Assembly: GCA_019828595.1 (NCBI GenBank)
Contig: JAHQRK010000015.1
Span: 1,922,001-1,986,000 of the forward strand
Length of the DNA: 64,000 nt
Direction: 5' to 3'
Origin: Aphanomyces cochlioides
Taxonomy: Eukaryota; Oomycota; Saprolegniomycetes; Saprolegniales; Verrucalvaceae
Position numbers and translations under genes: made by a program. Below, one piece after another: positions 54,284-64,000 of this stretch. Every line of letters begins with the position of its first letter. Positions within the stretch are counted from its first letter, which is position 1. Below the pieces are notes generated by a model. That model was given only the letters and a program-made list of their open reading frames with translations. It searched no databases and was not told the DNA's origin.

Positions 54284-57200
54284 GACACACTCAAATCGAT
54301 CGGGCTCGATATTGATCGGTGGTTGGAGCAAGTCGCGATTCAGCAGCGTGAAGCGGATGGCGACGATCTGGGTGCTAAGTCTGACGCCGGCATAGTATGT
54401 GCGCGGAAGTCGACCAGCGATGTCGAAGAAGAGGAAGACCGCATGTGGAGAGCGACTCAAAGAGAAGAACACGATGACGACGATACGCGTATGTCTGACC
54501 CTAGTGGTCATGACGTCGGTATGCGATTGTCTCGTGCGCCGAGTGATGACGTCGATACGCGAGTGTCTGGCCCTCGAGGTCATGACGTCGGTAGTCGTAC
54601 GTCTTACTCGAAGACTGATGACATCGATACGCGCAAGTCGGGCCAAAGCAGTCATGACGGCGGTAGTTGTGTGTCTCGGTGGATGTTTGATGACGCCGGT
54701 ATGCGCGAGTCGGACCTATGTAGTCAAGATGGCGATACGCGAGTGTCTCGAACAAGAAACAGACGAGTCAAGAACGTGCGAGTCTATTCGATACAGTTGC
54801 GATTACCCGCGGCCAAGAACAAGCTTGAAGAAGCTCTACAGGAGATGGTGGTGAGTGCTGTGAAGAACGGTTTCCCACAAGAGCTGGCTGCGCATATGTG
54901 GAAAGTGCTGATCGAATACGTCATCTGGAGAATCAAGTTCAATGGGTCAGATCCCCCTGCGAAGGTCAAGCCATTGCGGGTGACACCCAAAGCTGGATGA
55001 GTTCCATACCGATGCAAAGGAAGGAAGAACAATCCGCTGGAAGAAAGATTTTTGCAGCTATTTGCTCAAGAGTTGATGGACGCTGGAGTCATCAAGCGCA
55101 ACCAACAGTCAGCGTGGTGCAGTCCTGTCAACCCAGTCATGAAGCCTGAAGGACGAAAGTCATTGAAGACGGCGGACAAATGGACTGACGATGATGTATT
55201 GAAACATTTTAGACTGACGAACGACTATCGAGTGGTCAACAGCAAGACAGAGCCGAAAGCGGGCACAATGCCGTTTCAAGCGACAATTACGCAACATCTC
55301 AAGGGAATGCAAGCGATGGGAGTGTTCGATCTACCCAAGTGCTTCTGGCAGTTTCCGTTGCACGAAGACAGTCGCGACATGCTCTCATTCATGTTGAACG
55401 GGTGCGTCTACACACCTGATCGCGTCATGCAAGGCCACGTCGATTCAGCTTTATACGTGCAAGCGACAAGCGAGGAGTGCTACGCTCCTCTGCTGTTGAA
55501 GCACCTGCTTGTTTGGATTGAAGACATCCTAGTGTTTGCCAAGAACGCAGAAGAGTATCTCGAAACACTGCACAAGTTCTTTGGATTAGTGGATCGTCAT
55601 GGTTTCAAGCTATCGCCGTCGAAGACCGTGCTATTCACGAAAGAAGTCAAGTGGTGCAGACGAATACTGAGCGGTGAAGGAGTCAAGCAAGACCCGGAAC
55701 GAATCGAACAACTCTGCGCGATCCCATATCCCACGAACGCTGGCGACCTGCAACAGTTTGTGTGCGCCGCGAATTGGATCCGCGACTCGATTACGGAACA
55801 TGCGATGACGGTGGAACCATTACAATAAGCGCTAAACAACGCTCTTGAAGGCAAAGCGAAGAAGAAGCGAATCGCCTCGGGCATCAAGATCGAGCTCACT
55901 GAAGGTGAAAAAGCTGCATTCGATGCTGTGAAGTCCAAGATGCGGGCGGTGGTGGACTTGTCGCACCCACGTGCTGACGCCACACTGTGCCTGTTCACGG
56001 ATGCCAGCGATCGAGGATGGTCTATTATTGTTACGCAGGTTGACAAGACTGACGAAGAGAAGGCGATACACGAACATCAGCACGAAATGCTCGTTTGTCA
56101 ATCTGGAATGTTTACTGGGGCGCAGAAGTCGTGGTCGGTGATCGAGAAGGAAGCGTACCCTATCGCGCGTGCATGCGAGAAACTCAACTATCTACTCATG
56201 CGTCCCGACGGTTTTAGGATGTACTGCGATCACAAGAACCTCATCCACATTTTTGCTCCCGGCAAGGAATGGCCTGAACACACGCGAGGCAAGCTCATGC
56301 GTTGGGCTGGAATCATTGGCGGCTATCGTTATACAATCGAGCACATCGACGACATCCACAATCTATGGGCGGACATGATGAGTCGATGGGGTCAGCCGGC
56401 TATAGGCAAGGCGACCCAGAAGGTCATGGCAGGTAGATGGACGAAGAAACGGAAGAACAAGAGTCCAAGACCAGTGCCGAAGCGAAATGTTTTGCGACCG
56501 CTCGATGACGAGAAGTTTGTTTGGCCATGTATTGAAGACATTATTCAAGCTCAAGCGCTACATGCAGCAGCAAGACCGACGCGTGCGCTACGGACCTCTG
56601 ACGACCAACCATGGGTTGTCGAGGGCCGAATTTGGATCCCAGCAGCGACTGAAGAATTGATTCAACGTATTTTGGTGGTGGCACACTGTGGAAGCATGGG
56701 TCATCGTGGACAAGCCGTGCTGGTCAACCATCTCAAGCGATTATTTTGGATCGAGCGGCTGCAAGACCTAGCTGGAACGTTTATCGCTGGATGCCTTCTA
56801 TGTCCTCATGTGAAAGGGGGGAGAGTGGTGCACAGACCGTATGCACCGCTTTGGCACGCGAAGCGAAGAAACGAAGGACTACATTTTGATTATCTCTTTA
56901 TGGGAAACTCTTTAGGCGGAGCGAAGTATGTGTTGGTACTCAAGGACGACTTGACACACTTTTGCGAACTCGTTGCATGCGATGCGCCTACAAGTCAAGT
57001 ATGCGTTGATGCGATTGTGAACTGGGCGAAGCGATTCGGAATGCCAAGAGTGTGGATCAGCGATCAAGGAACCCATTTCAAGAACGTGGCTGTGAAAGCA
57101 CTGGCCCACAAGTTCAAGGTTCATCATGATTTCACTCTAGCGTATTGTCCCTGGCGCAACGGAACAGTCGAGCGAATGAACCGCGACATACTACAAGTCA

Positions 57201-57961
57201 TGCGAGTGACGCTGCGCGAATTCCGTTTGGCCGACCATCAATGGGGCTATCTACTACCGGTGGTGCAAGCGAATCTCAATCAGACGCCAGTGCCATCCCT
57301 CGCAAACAAGTCGCCTATGGAGCTCTTTACAGGATTGGAACCCACTACACCTTTGGATGTGATTGTACTAGGTCTCGATGAAGGACTTCGTGACGTCGAG
57401 CTATCCAGCGTCAATGTCCGAAGCAGCCTCGAAGAACTGCGACTGAGTCTACAAGCGATGCACAAGCAAGTCCTCCAGAAGAACGAAACACGTGCACAGA
57501 AAGCAAAGGCTGCGACTGCGAACGCTGAAGCCTGCAATGTGTGCGAAGGAGACTGCGTGTTATGGTCAAGAGTCGACGAGAATCATCATCCAAAGCTTCT
57601 CGTGACATGGCTTGGACCCTATCGAGTGACAGAAGTTGGCGAGTATTCAGTCGAAATCGAACATCTACTCACGAAGGAGCGACGTCAAGCTCATCTGTCA
57701 AGGATCAAGCTGTATGCTGAAGAAAGCTTTCAAGTCACGGAAGAATTACTTAAGCACATCTCAGAACAAGGTATTCTATTGAAGGTTAGCGCTATTCTGA
57801 AGCACAAGATCGATCGAGACGCTGGCGAGTATGCCCTGCTTGTACGATGGGAAGGCCTTGAAGATATCGAAGCCTCATGGGAGCTGCTCAGCAAGCTGAT
57901 GCGCGAATGTCCTGCAGTGGTGCGAGCGTATGCAAAGACGATCAAGTCCAAGAAAGCGTGA
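54284..57961 (+). pseudogene. Pol of gypsy element 3 (linker, RT, RNase H, integrase, chromodomain) with in-frame stops
   Basis: The frame continues from the protease through a linker with a 12-residue repeat, a TGA at 54998-55000, RT, a TAA at 55826-55828 and then RNase H to chromodomain. RT has FDLPKCFWQFPL (first Asp) and LVWIEDILVFA, where the second motif has Glu in place of the first Asp of the DD pair; gypsy element 4 has WLDD there. RNase H: LFTDASDRGWS. Integrase: the zinc region ends GCLLCPHVKGG; core HFDYLFMG, ISDQGTHFKN, RNGTVERMNR. Chromodomain: YALLVRWEGLEDIEASWELL, ending at 57961. Apart from these stops the coding is undamaged. Confidence 0.8.
54476..54763 (+). repeat. Eight 36-bp units encoding a 12-residue repeat in gypsy element 3
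   Basis: In frame with pol between protease and RT. The units begin DDDTRMSDPSGH, DVGMRLSRAPSD, DVDTRVSGPRGH, DVGSRTSYSKTD and so on, eight in all. The pattern is D-x-[DG]-x-R-x-S-x4-[HD], with units alternating between DxDTR and DxG types. Nucleotide units are 36 bp with diverged third positions. Confidence 0.85.
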
Positions 57962-58042
57962 GAAGACCTTGAGGCTGCGATGGTGAAGTAGTTCATGGTT
58001 TCAACCAAACATGTTTCCTTGCGGAGCATGGCTTGGGGGGTA

Positions 58043-58385
58043 TGATGTGTGCGGTGGCGTGGTTAAGCCATGCTCCGCCACGTCACAGGCTTGTTCTCCG
58101 AACAGCCGAGTGTCTGCCACCAGTGAATTGCACGTTGAAGCCACTTCAAGATCAAGACCAAGACTCAACGACCAAGGCTCAGCCGGAAGACTGCCGTACG
58201 GTCGGTGAGAAGACAATCAAGAGTTCAACAAGTCAAGGAAGAGAAGATGAGATTTAGATCTTAGTCTCAGTCTGTGTTTTGCTAGCTACTGCGCAAGTCA
58301 ATCAAGTGCATATTCACGGGAGGCGGCACTCCCCTATCTGTGTGTTTGAGTTGACGAAACGCGGTGGTTTCAGGGAAACAGCACA
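58043..58385 (+). repeat. 3' LTR of gypsy element 3
   Basis: 343 bp, followed by the ACAGC duplication at 58386-58390. Confidence 0.9.
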
Positions 58386-58390
58386 ACAGC

Positions 58391-59748
58391 ACAAGTTTAC
58401 AAATGTATGTTCCTATCTTGTCCCACCGAATTGGATCTCACATCAGCTCTTGGGGTGCTTCGATTGCACGGCCGTGTATTCTGCTTGAATCCCCAGAAGC
58501 GATGGCATCTTCCCCTTGTGACGATACCTCCTTCGCTTTGAAGTTGGCATGCTGAGCTCCGCCTATGAAAGATGGGCATAATCACTGCCACTCGTGAATC
58601 ACGCAATCCTCTCTGTAAGTTTGAATGCGCTAATGCGCTGCTGGGGTGCCCACTTTCCTGTTCCCCCCTCGACTTCCTAGTAGACCACATGGCATTAATC
58701 GTGTTTCCCTCCCGAAGCTCAAACATGTCGCCAAAATGTGTCCGTGTTTGCTAGCGGTGCAATCATGACATTCATTTTGATCCATCAGAAATTTTGAAAA
58801 TGTCATGTACAATTCAGAAATTTGATATTCGTTCTGACGAGAAACACACCATGGTGAAGTCATCATCGTTTGGCCCGGAGGTTCCCTTGCCATTCGAGTT
58901 ATGTGTCGAGCATTCGAAGCTTGATCGCAGTCGAGTACGAAGGTCACGCCCACCATTTTATGTCCGTCGGTATTGGTTAGCGTCGAGTGGCCATAATGCA
59001 GCAGCATACCGCAAGTGACCACTGAGGACTTTGGACGCCGACACCATGGATTGTTGCAGAATATTCTGTTCTGTGTCTTTAGGGTGGCCAGGTGTCGACA
59101 ATATTGGAATCTCAATTAATTTGGTTGAACAACTTGCTGTTAGTGATGTCGAGTTCGTGAAAAGTGGAATAAATTCAGGAAGCATTTTGGAGCAATGATG
59201 TCGACCAGCCCCACCTTCGCCTGATCGGGAAAAATTGACTTCATATGGATAGAATTGAGTCAGTACTTCAGAATGGGATGTGTATGGGAAGATAATGTCT
59301 TTGTAGCCTCTCGTCATTTGGTAAACCATATCTAAATTCCGCCGGTATCAGCTTGGTGGGTGGTGGTTAGAATAGATTTCCTGTGGTCCTCAGATGGCTT
59401 TCTCGCCTTCATTTCACAGTTTTAATCGTCCATGACAGTGACAGTGCAGTTTTATTGGTAATGTCAATGTGAGTAAAAGGAGGTTCATATTTCATGTGTC
59501 AACATTAAAAGTTCGTGAGCGCCACTTGGACTATTCTACGTTACCTTGAGCTGATTTCTGTCGAGGATAGTAAAACCGCAGGTACGAGGATTATTATGCC
59601 CACAAGGTATTCCATCCTTATGCCATGTCCTCTTTGTCAACAAGAGTAAGCTTCACACTAAAAAAAGACCAGTCTGCCAACTTAATGGAATTCATTATCC
59701 AGGTTACCCAGTGATTCTTGCTTCAAGAAATGTCTTGGGTTATGGCTA
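58391..59748. other. Region between gypsy element 3 and CRN copy C; possible decayed coding
   Basis: Minus-strand open stretches at 58,630-59,115 and 58,958-59,329 contain protein-like pieces (HSEVLTQFYPYEVNFSRSGE) but I recognise no family and the frames break. The part 59,410-59,750 resembles the CRN palindrome spacer (12,630-13,060), that is, CRN 3' flank. Confidence 0.35.
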
Positions 59749-59769
59749 TTGGAGTCACGAGAGGACAAT

Positions 59770-61151
59770 CTAAGATGGACTCACAGCTTTCTCGACAAAC
59801 GCACACCAGTAGTCGCTCAGTTGAAAGAACTCTGCTTTTCTCTCTGGCGATGTCAAATCCAGCACAATCACTTCTTCAATCTTAGGATATTCTGCTATAC
59901 GAACATCAACAAAGAATGCCTTGCCATTGAACTTGGACATAATCTCCTCGCTGTAGCTCGTGCAGCAGACGATCAAAACGCGAAGCAAGGGCTTTAGCGA
60001 TGTTCCAGTAAGTAGTCGGTTGAAATTTTCGCATTCTTTTTCCAGTTGGGCCGAGGTAAACGGCGGAGATCCATCGTAACCCTTGACGACCAAGCCACAC
60101 CACAACTTGACTTGTTTGTTTCGTAATTTCATGTCCACGTAACTTGCCATGAGAGCAGCTAAAGAAGCTGATTTCGGTAGTGGTTTCAAGCATACTTCGC
60201 CCATTTTACGAACCTTTTTCATAAATTCTTCCGCCTCGACAATGTCACAGTCAGAATTATCCAAGTATTCGTCGTAATTGATGGCTGGGATAGGTTGGCT
60301 GAACTTGGGGAACGACACACCACAGCAATGCCCAAAGACGGGAGTGTCAAAAAACATTGGCATCCTTTGTCGAGGTTGACACTTCTTGGAGAAAATCTGT
60401 TGGAACCGCTTGAGCACCATCCATTCAAACGCCTTTGGACAATCCATAGCCACATTTGGACCAAGGTATTTTATCAATGGTAGCATCCATCCTGTGATAT
60501 ACGACCTGACCATTGGGTCCATGTACACTTGAGCATTTTCTGCAGTTCCTTCCCAATCGATACAAAGATTGTTGGCGATCCGGCCAAGAGGGGCCATTCC
60601 TTCACGACCGTCTTCAACGAATTGAGTCGTATCAAAGTCAATACTAGTATTGCTTTTTTCAGCATCCAAAAACCGAAGGACAAGGGTTTTGAACAAACGT
60701 GTCCCGTCGTAAAGTCCACGAAGCGATTGGCGTTGAAGAAAATCGGAATTCTTGAATTGGAGCAGTTTCTCCAGCGAATCGCAGCTTCGTAGCGCTTGAA
60801 GCAACAAACGAGGATGCCCATTTGTCTGGTGGAGTAAATGATCAACGAAAACGTTCAATCCTTCCTTGTCAAGTCCAAGGCGGGCCGAGATTGTCGTCGC
60901 TTCATCGTCTTTCAAGTAAGTATGGTCCAAAATCTTGATGATTTCCTCACGGCCAAATAAATTGAATTTCATCCGAGTGTACTGAAAATCGGAGAATCCA
61001 AATTGTTGCTGAAAGGATTGTCGGACGAACGCGAGGCCGCTGCCCGCAACGACAAAGAAGACATTCGAGAAAATTTGCCAAGTATAGAGCACTTGCTTGT
61101 AGAATCTTTTGAACTTGTCGTGTTGTTGTTTGAAATCCAAATTGGCGGCAG
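59770..61151 (-). pseudogene. CRN-type gene, copy C, 5' end removed by gypsy insertion
   Basis: An undamaged frame of about 460 codons from the LTR junction at 61151 to the stop at 59770. It corresponds to the C-terminal two thirds of the CRN copies in the palindrome: VFFVVAGSG of the NTPase-like part, FNLFGREEI, then a C-terminal domain (FEWMVLKRFQQIFSKKCQ; LWCGLVVKGYDGSPPFTS). It lacks the small deletions that break copies A and B, so it shows the ancestral reading frame. The C-terminal part may be a restriction-endonuclease-like nuclease domain as in other CRNs, but the catalytic residues are not certain. The N-terminal header is not in the window; it would lie beyond the inserted element. 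Confidence 0.7.
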
Positions 61152-61357
61152 TGATGTATGTTCGGCGCTTGGCAGTTGCTGGGCGACGGACTCACAGACT
61201 CACGAGCTTGTGCACAAGCAAGAAGACTTGCGCACGAGTTGGTAAGAGAAAAACTGAGGTAGATTAGACAATTTGTGCCTATTCTACTGAGGACATCCAG
61301 ACCAACATGTGGAAAAGGGATGAGAAGAACCAGAGACTCGACGACTGACGCACAACA
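61152..61357 (-). repeat. Probable 3' LTR of gypsy element 4
   Basis: 206 bp with TG...CA ends, placed between the polypurine tract and the point where CRN copy C resumes (ACTGCCGCC, 61151 leftwards). The length rests on these borders only, since the other LTR is outside the window. Confidence 0.6.
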
Positions 61358-61373
61358 GCGCCCCCAAAGTCCG

Positions 61374-64000
61374 CTAGGGACGCCGCGGGCTTGGCAACAA
61401 GGAGTAGATGTCGGCGAGTTTCTTGACGATTGGGGATCTGAGGGCATGATTGACAACAAATGCTTTGACCATGTTGGCACATCCTCGAGCATGATGTCGA
61501 CTGGCTCCCACGAATTCTCAACCTCCTCGAGGCCACGCCATTTAACCAGAAGGACCCAGAGTTTGCGGTTGCGGTTGAACTTGCAATCGCGAAAACCTTC
61601 AACAATGTGACCACCATCGGCATATGCCACATGATCTAGTTGATCTTGGGTCACCTCCGCATCTTTTGCAGCATATAGCTTCAGACGACTAATATGATGC
61701 TGAGTCTTGCTGCCATCACGAAGATCTTCCACATCAAACAGCCAGTCGGAGTGGGCCTTGATAATTCGACGAGGTCTGAACCATGACACAGACAACTTAT
61801 TGCGGAAACCTTGGGAGACTTTCCCAACCAAGACATAGTCGCCAATATCAAGGTAAGGCATCCGCATCCCATTTTTTCTGTTTCGCCGATTGCGTACACG
61901 ATCTCGTTTGGTGGCGGCGTTCTTGGCAACCGAACGGTGAAGTTGATCTCGAGCTTCAGCCAATTCCAGCCATATCGACTCGCGCCACTTCTCAAGCATG
62001 TCTTGATCGATTTCAAGTACTTCTCCGTCGGATAAAAAAGCAGACAAAGCATTACTTGGAGGCAGCATGGTCATCGCAGTGATGGGCGAGCGGCCACCAA
62101 GCTTAGAGCTTGGCGTATGGTTCAGAGCATGTTGGATCACCGGCAAGAGGTTTTTTGCATCTTCTGGAGGACGTTTAAGTTCAGTCAAAATTGTACGCAT
62201 GGTCTTGCGGATGGATCGCATCATAACCTCGACAGTGCCGTTAGCCCACGGGCAATGTGCGGGAGAAAAACTGTGGGCAGCGCCATAAATCCGGCGAAGC
62301 TCTTCAGTCACAGAATTTTTGTAATGAGGTCCCTGGTCAGACATCCAGTGACCAACTATGCCAAACATCGCAAACCATTGTTGCATGGCTGCAACCATAT
62401 CGATGGCTTTGCAGCCGTCGTGCCAAGTGAGTTGACATAGTCGGGAGGCATCATCCACGATGACATGAACATAGCCATTTGGCATCGATAGAAAATCACA
62501 GTGAATCAATCGATTTGGTTCGACGGCGTGAAGAGCTTCACCAAGTGGACGCGGCACCATTTCACCATTAACACACATGCATTGCAAACAATTGTTGACA
62601 AATGCTTGGGCGTCCTTTTCGAGGCCTTTCCACACAAACAACTCCTTGAGTGCTTGTGCTGTTGCTTTACCACCACGATGACCCATAGCACCGGCATGAG
62701 CAATCACCAGCAGTGATAGTTGCAAATCAAGAGCAGCATTGGGAATCCAAATTCGGTTCTCGAGGCGCAATACACCATTCACTGAGTCAGGTTCCAGTTT
62801 GTTCTTCAGTTTAGCACGTTCCCGTGGCCACTCGACTTGTGTGGCTTTGATAGCTTCCATAGAAGGCCACTCAAACTTGTCAGAGGCGATACCACGGGCA
62901 ATGGCAGCTTCACTAAGCGCTTGACGTGGCCTTTGGCTGGCGTATCTGTATCATCAAGGATCCAAACAGCAGGCGTTCCAGAGGCTTCAGCTTTACCCCA
63001 TCGCGATAATAGATCACCCCATGCATTGTCTTCGCCAGGAACATGGTGAATTCGATATTGGAATGCAGACAGCGCCACAGCCCAACGGGCTAACTTATCG
63101 GCTAGGTACCGCGGATGATTTTGTTGTGGTTCTTGCCCAAAAATAAATTGAAGATTGCGGTGGTCAGTGTAAATGACAAATCCTCCCGGTCTCTGCAGTC
63201 GGTAATCCAATCTCTTGCATGACTGCACGATAGCAAACGCTTCCTTTTCGATGGTTGACCATCGAGAACTCGCGCCTTTGAACGAGCCACTTAGGAAAGC
63301 TAATGCCTGATGATTTTGCTCAACGACGGGCAATCGCTCGTGCTCTGGGGGAATTTGGGTCAGCACAGCACCCCAGTGGTCTAAACTGGCATCGGTGTAC
63401 AAGCAAAAAGTCTTGTTCGGATCAGGGTGCGACAAGATCGCCATGTCTTGAAGAGCTTTCTTGCATTGGTCGAACGCTACATTATGAGCTTCTGCCCAGC
63501 CGCAATCACAGAGGGCATATCGAACCAGTTGCGATTTCTTGCGTGAGCTGGTCTTAGTGCAAACAGACTCGAGTAGGCTAGCTAATGGTGCTACAAGCTC
63601 TGAAAACTTTGGAATCGATTGTCGCATCCAATTCATCGCGCACACAAACTGTTGCAGGTCTTGAGCTGTGACAGGGGTCTGTAACTGTGTGAGTCCAGCA
63701 ATGCGCTTCGGATCGTGCGAGATGCCTTGGCTTGAAATTCGCTTGCCACACCAGACCACTTCAGTCGAAAAGAAATCGCACTTCGAAGGGTTTAGCTTCA
63801 GTCCAAACAGCACACACCGCTGCAACAGCCAGCTCAGCAGATCTAGCAATTCTGACTCGGATGAGGCACTTCCGAGAGCATCGTCCAGCCATGCTTCAAT
63901 GCCTCTACCATACCTCTTCCCGTAGATTTGTTGGGCGGTTGCTTGACAGTAAGCTACCGCATCGCTTTGGCCCATTAGCACGCGATTAGACTCGACCATT
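61374..64000 (-). pseudogene. Pol of gypsy element 4 (RT end, RNase H, integrase, chromodomain), frameshifted
   Basis: From 64000 leftwards: RT palm with catalytic AWLDDALG, then SPSKCDFF-type thumb sequence (LNPSKCDFFSTEVVWCGKRI), RNase H (CLYTDASLDHWGAVL; VIYTDHRNLQF; HHVPGEDNAWGDLLSR). Near 62,940 the frame shifts by one. Then integrase with zinc region (CLQCMC), core (IHCDFLSM, MSDQGPHYKN, ANGTVEVMMRS) and a chromodomain (LWVLLVKWRGLEEVENSWEP). Another one-base change near 61,430 separates this from the natural end (KKLADIYSLLPSPRRP, stop TAG 61376-61374). Confidence 0.75.

Larger units (their letters stand above)
51868..58385 (+). mobile_element. Chromodomain Ty3/gypsy LTR retrotransposon 3 (6,518 bp)
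   Basis: LTRs of 343 bp at 51868-52210 and 58043-58385 (TGATGTG...CAGCACA), with one difference seen. The target duplication ACAGC lies at 51863-51867 and 58386-58390. A TTGGGGGGTA purine tract precedes the 3' LTR. Gag, protease, RT, RNase H, integrase and chromodomain are all present. From 52781 to 57961 (1,727 codons) the same frame is interrupted only by three stops. No convincing primer-binding site directly follows the 5' LTR. Confidence 0.9.
61152..64000 (-). mobile_element. Chromodomain Ty3/gypsy LTR retrotransposon 4 (partial, runs off the window)
   Basis: Minus-strand element inserted in CRN copy C. Its 3' LTR is 61152-61357 (TGTTGTG...ACATCA). A G-rich tract (TTTGGGGGCGC) just upstream serves as polypurine tract. 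Only the 3' part of pol is in the window; gag, protease and the 5' LTR lie beyond 64000. Confidence 0.8.

Noticed and set aside
54476..54763. The 36-bp repeat array as a CRISPR array
   Set aside because: Units are contiguous without spacers, in frame, and coding within a gypsy pol gene in a eukaryotic sequence.
60947..61370. A 637-codon fusion frame joining gypsy pol, LTR and CRN copy C
   Set aside because: A one-base change near the end of pol puts reading off frame. The natural pol stop (TAG 61376-61374) lies before the polypurine tract, and CRN copy C runs in another frame.

Overview
The window looks like a piece of an oomycete genome. I infer Saprolegniales, possibly Aphanomyces-like. 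The reasons are very short GT-AG introns (about 37-55 nt), Crinkler (CRN) effector-type genes, a secreted EGF/tenascin-type protein with a repeated 'FRGQTT' module, Crypton tyrosine-recombinase elements and chromodomain Ty3/gypsy elements. Genus-level placement is an inference that no search has tested.

Layout. 1-9.5 kb is a compact host block: a secreted GH3 glycosidase with a ricin-type lectin tail, tRNA-Ser(UGA), a three-exon sphingomyelin-synthase-like membrane protein, a multi-exon EGF-repeat secreted protein, a temptin-like secreted protein and a divergently transcribed SGNH esterase. 10-15.4 kb is a near-perfect tail-to-tail palindrome (arms about 2.37 kb, spacer about 0.64 kb) made of two copies of one CRN pseudogene that share the same frameshifts. 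15.5-33.1 kb is transposon territory: a MITE, a Crypton recombinase whose stop codon falls on the catalytic Tyr, two TA-flanked IS630/Tc1-type transposons with complete inverted repeats, a Crypton with an Ndc10/GCR1-like architecture split by a chromodomain gypsy element, a SET-domain methyltransferase pseudogene, and hAT and Harbinger relics. 33.1-35.5 kb has no recognisable gene, apart from a short tandem repeat and a degenerate tRNA-like unit. 35.5-37.0 kb holds an intact six-exon gene of unknown function, followed by a decayed Cys/His-rich gene. From 40 kb to the end, CRN relics alternate with three more LTR elements: one of 8.7 kb with two RNase H domains and an antisense ORF, one of 6.5 kb with a 12-residue repeat and in-frame stops at domain borders, and one truncated by the window edge that has split a CRN gene.

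How the parts relate. The 5' block appears to be functional host DNA. Most of the rest is a CRN cluster being broken up by mobile elements: three of the four gypsy insertions sit inside or beside CRN sequence. The complete LTR elements have nearly identical LTRs (young insertions), yet their coding regions carry stops and frameshifts. The most interesting points are the CRN palindrome with shared mutations, the stop at the recombinase tyrosine, the dual-RNase-H element with an antisense ORF, the repeat/stop pattern in the third gypsy element, and the intact unknown gene at 35,540-36,959.
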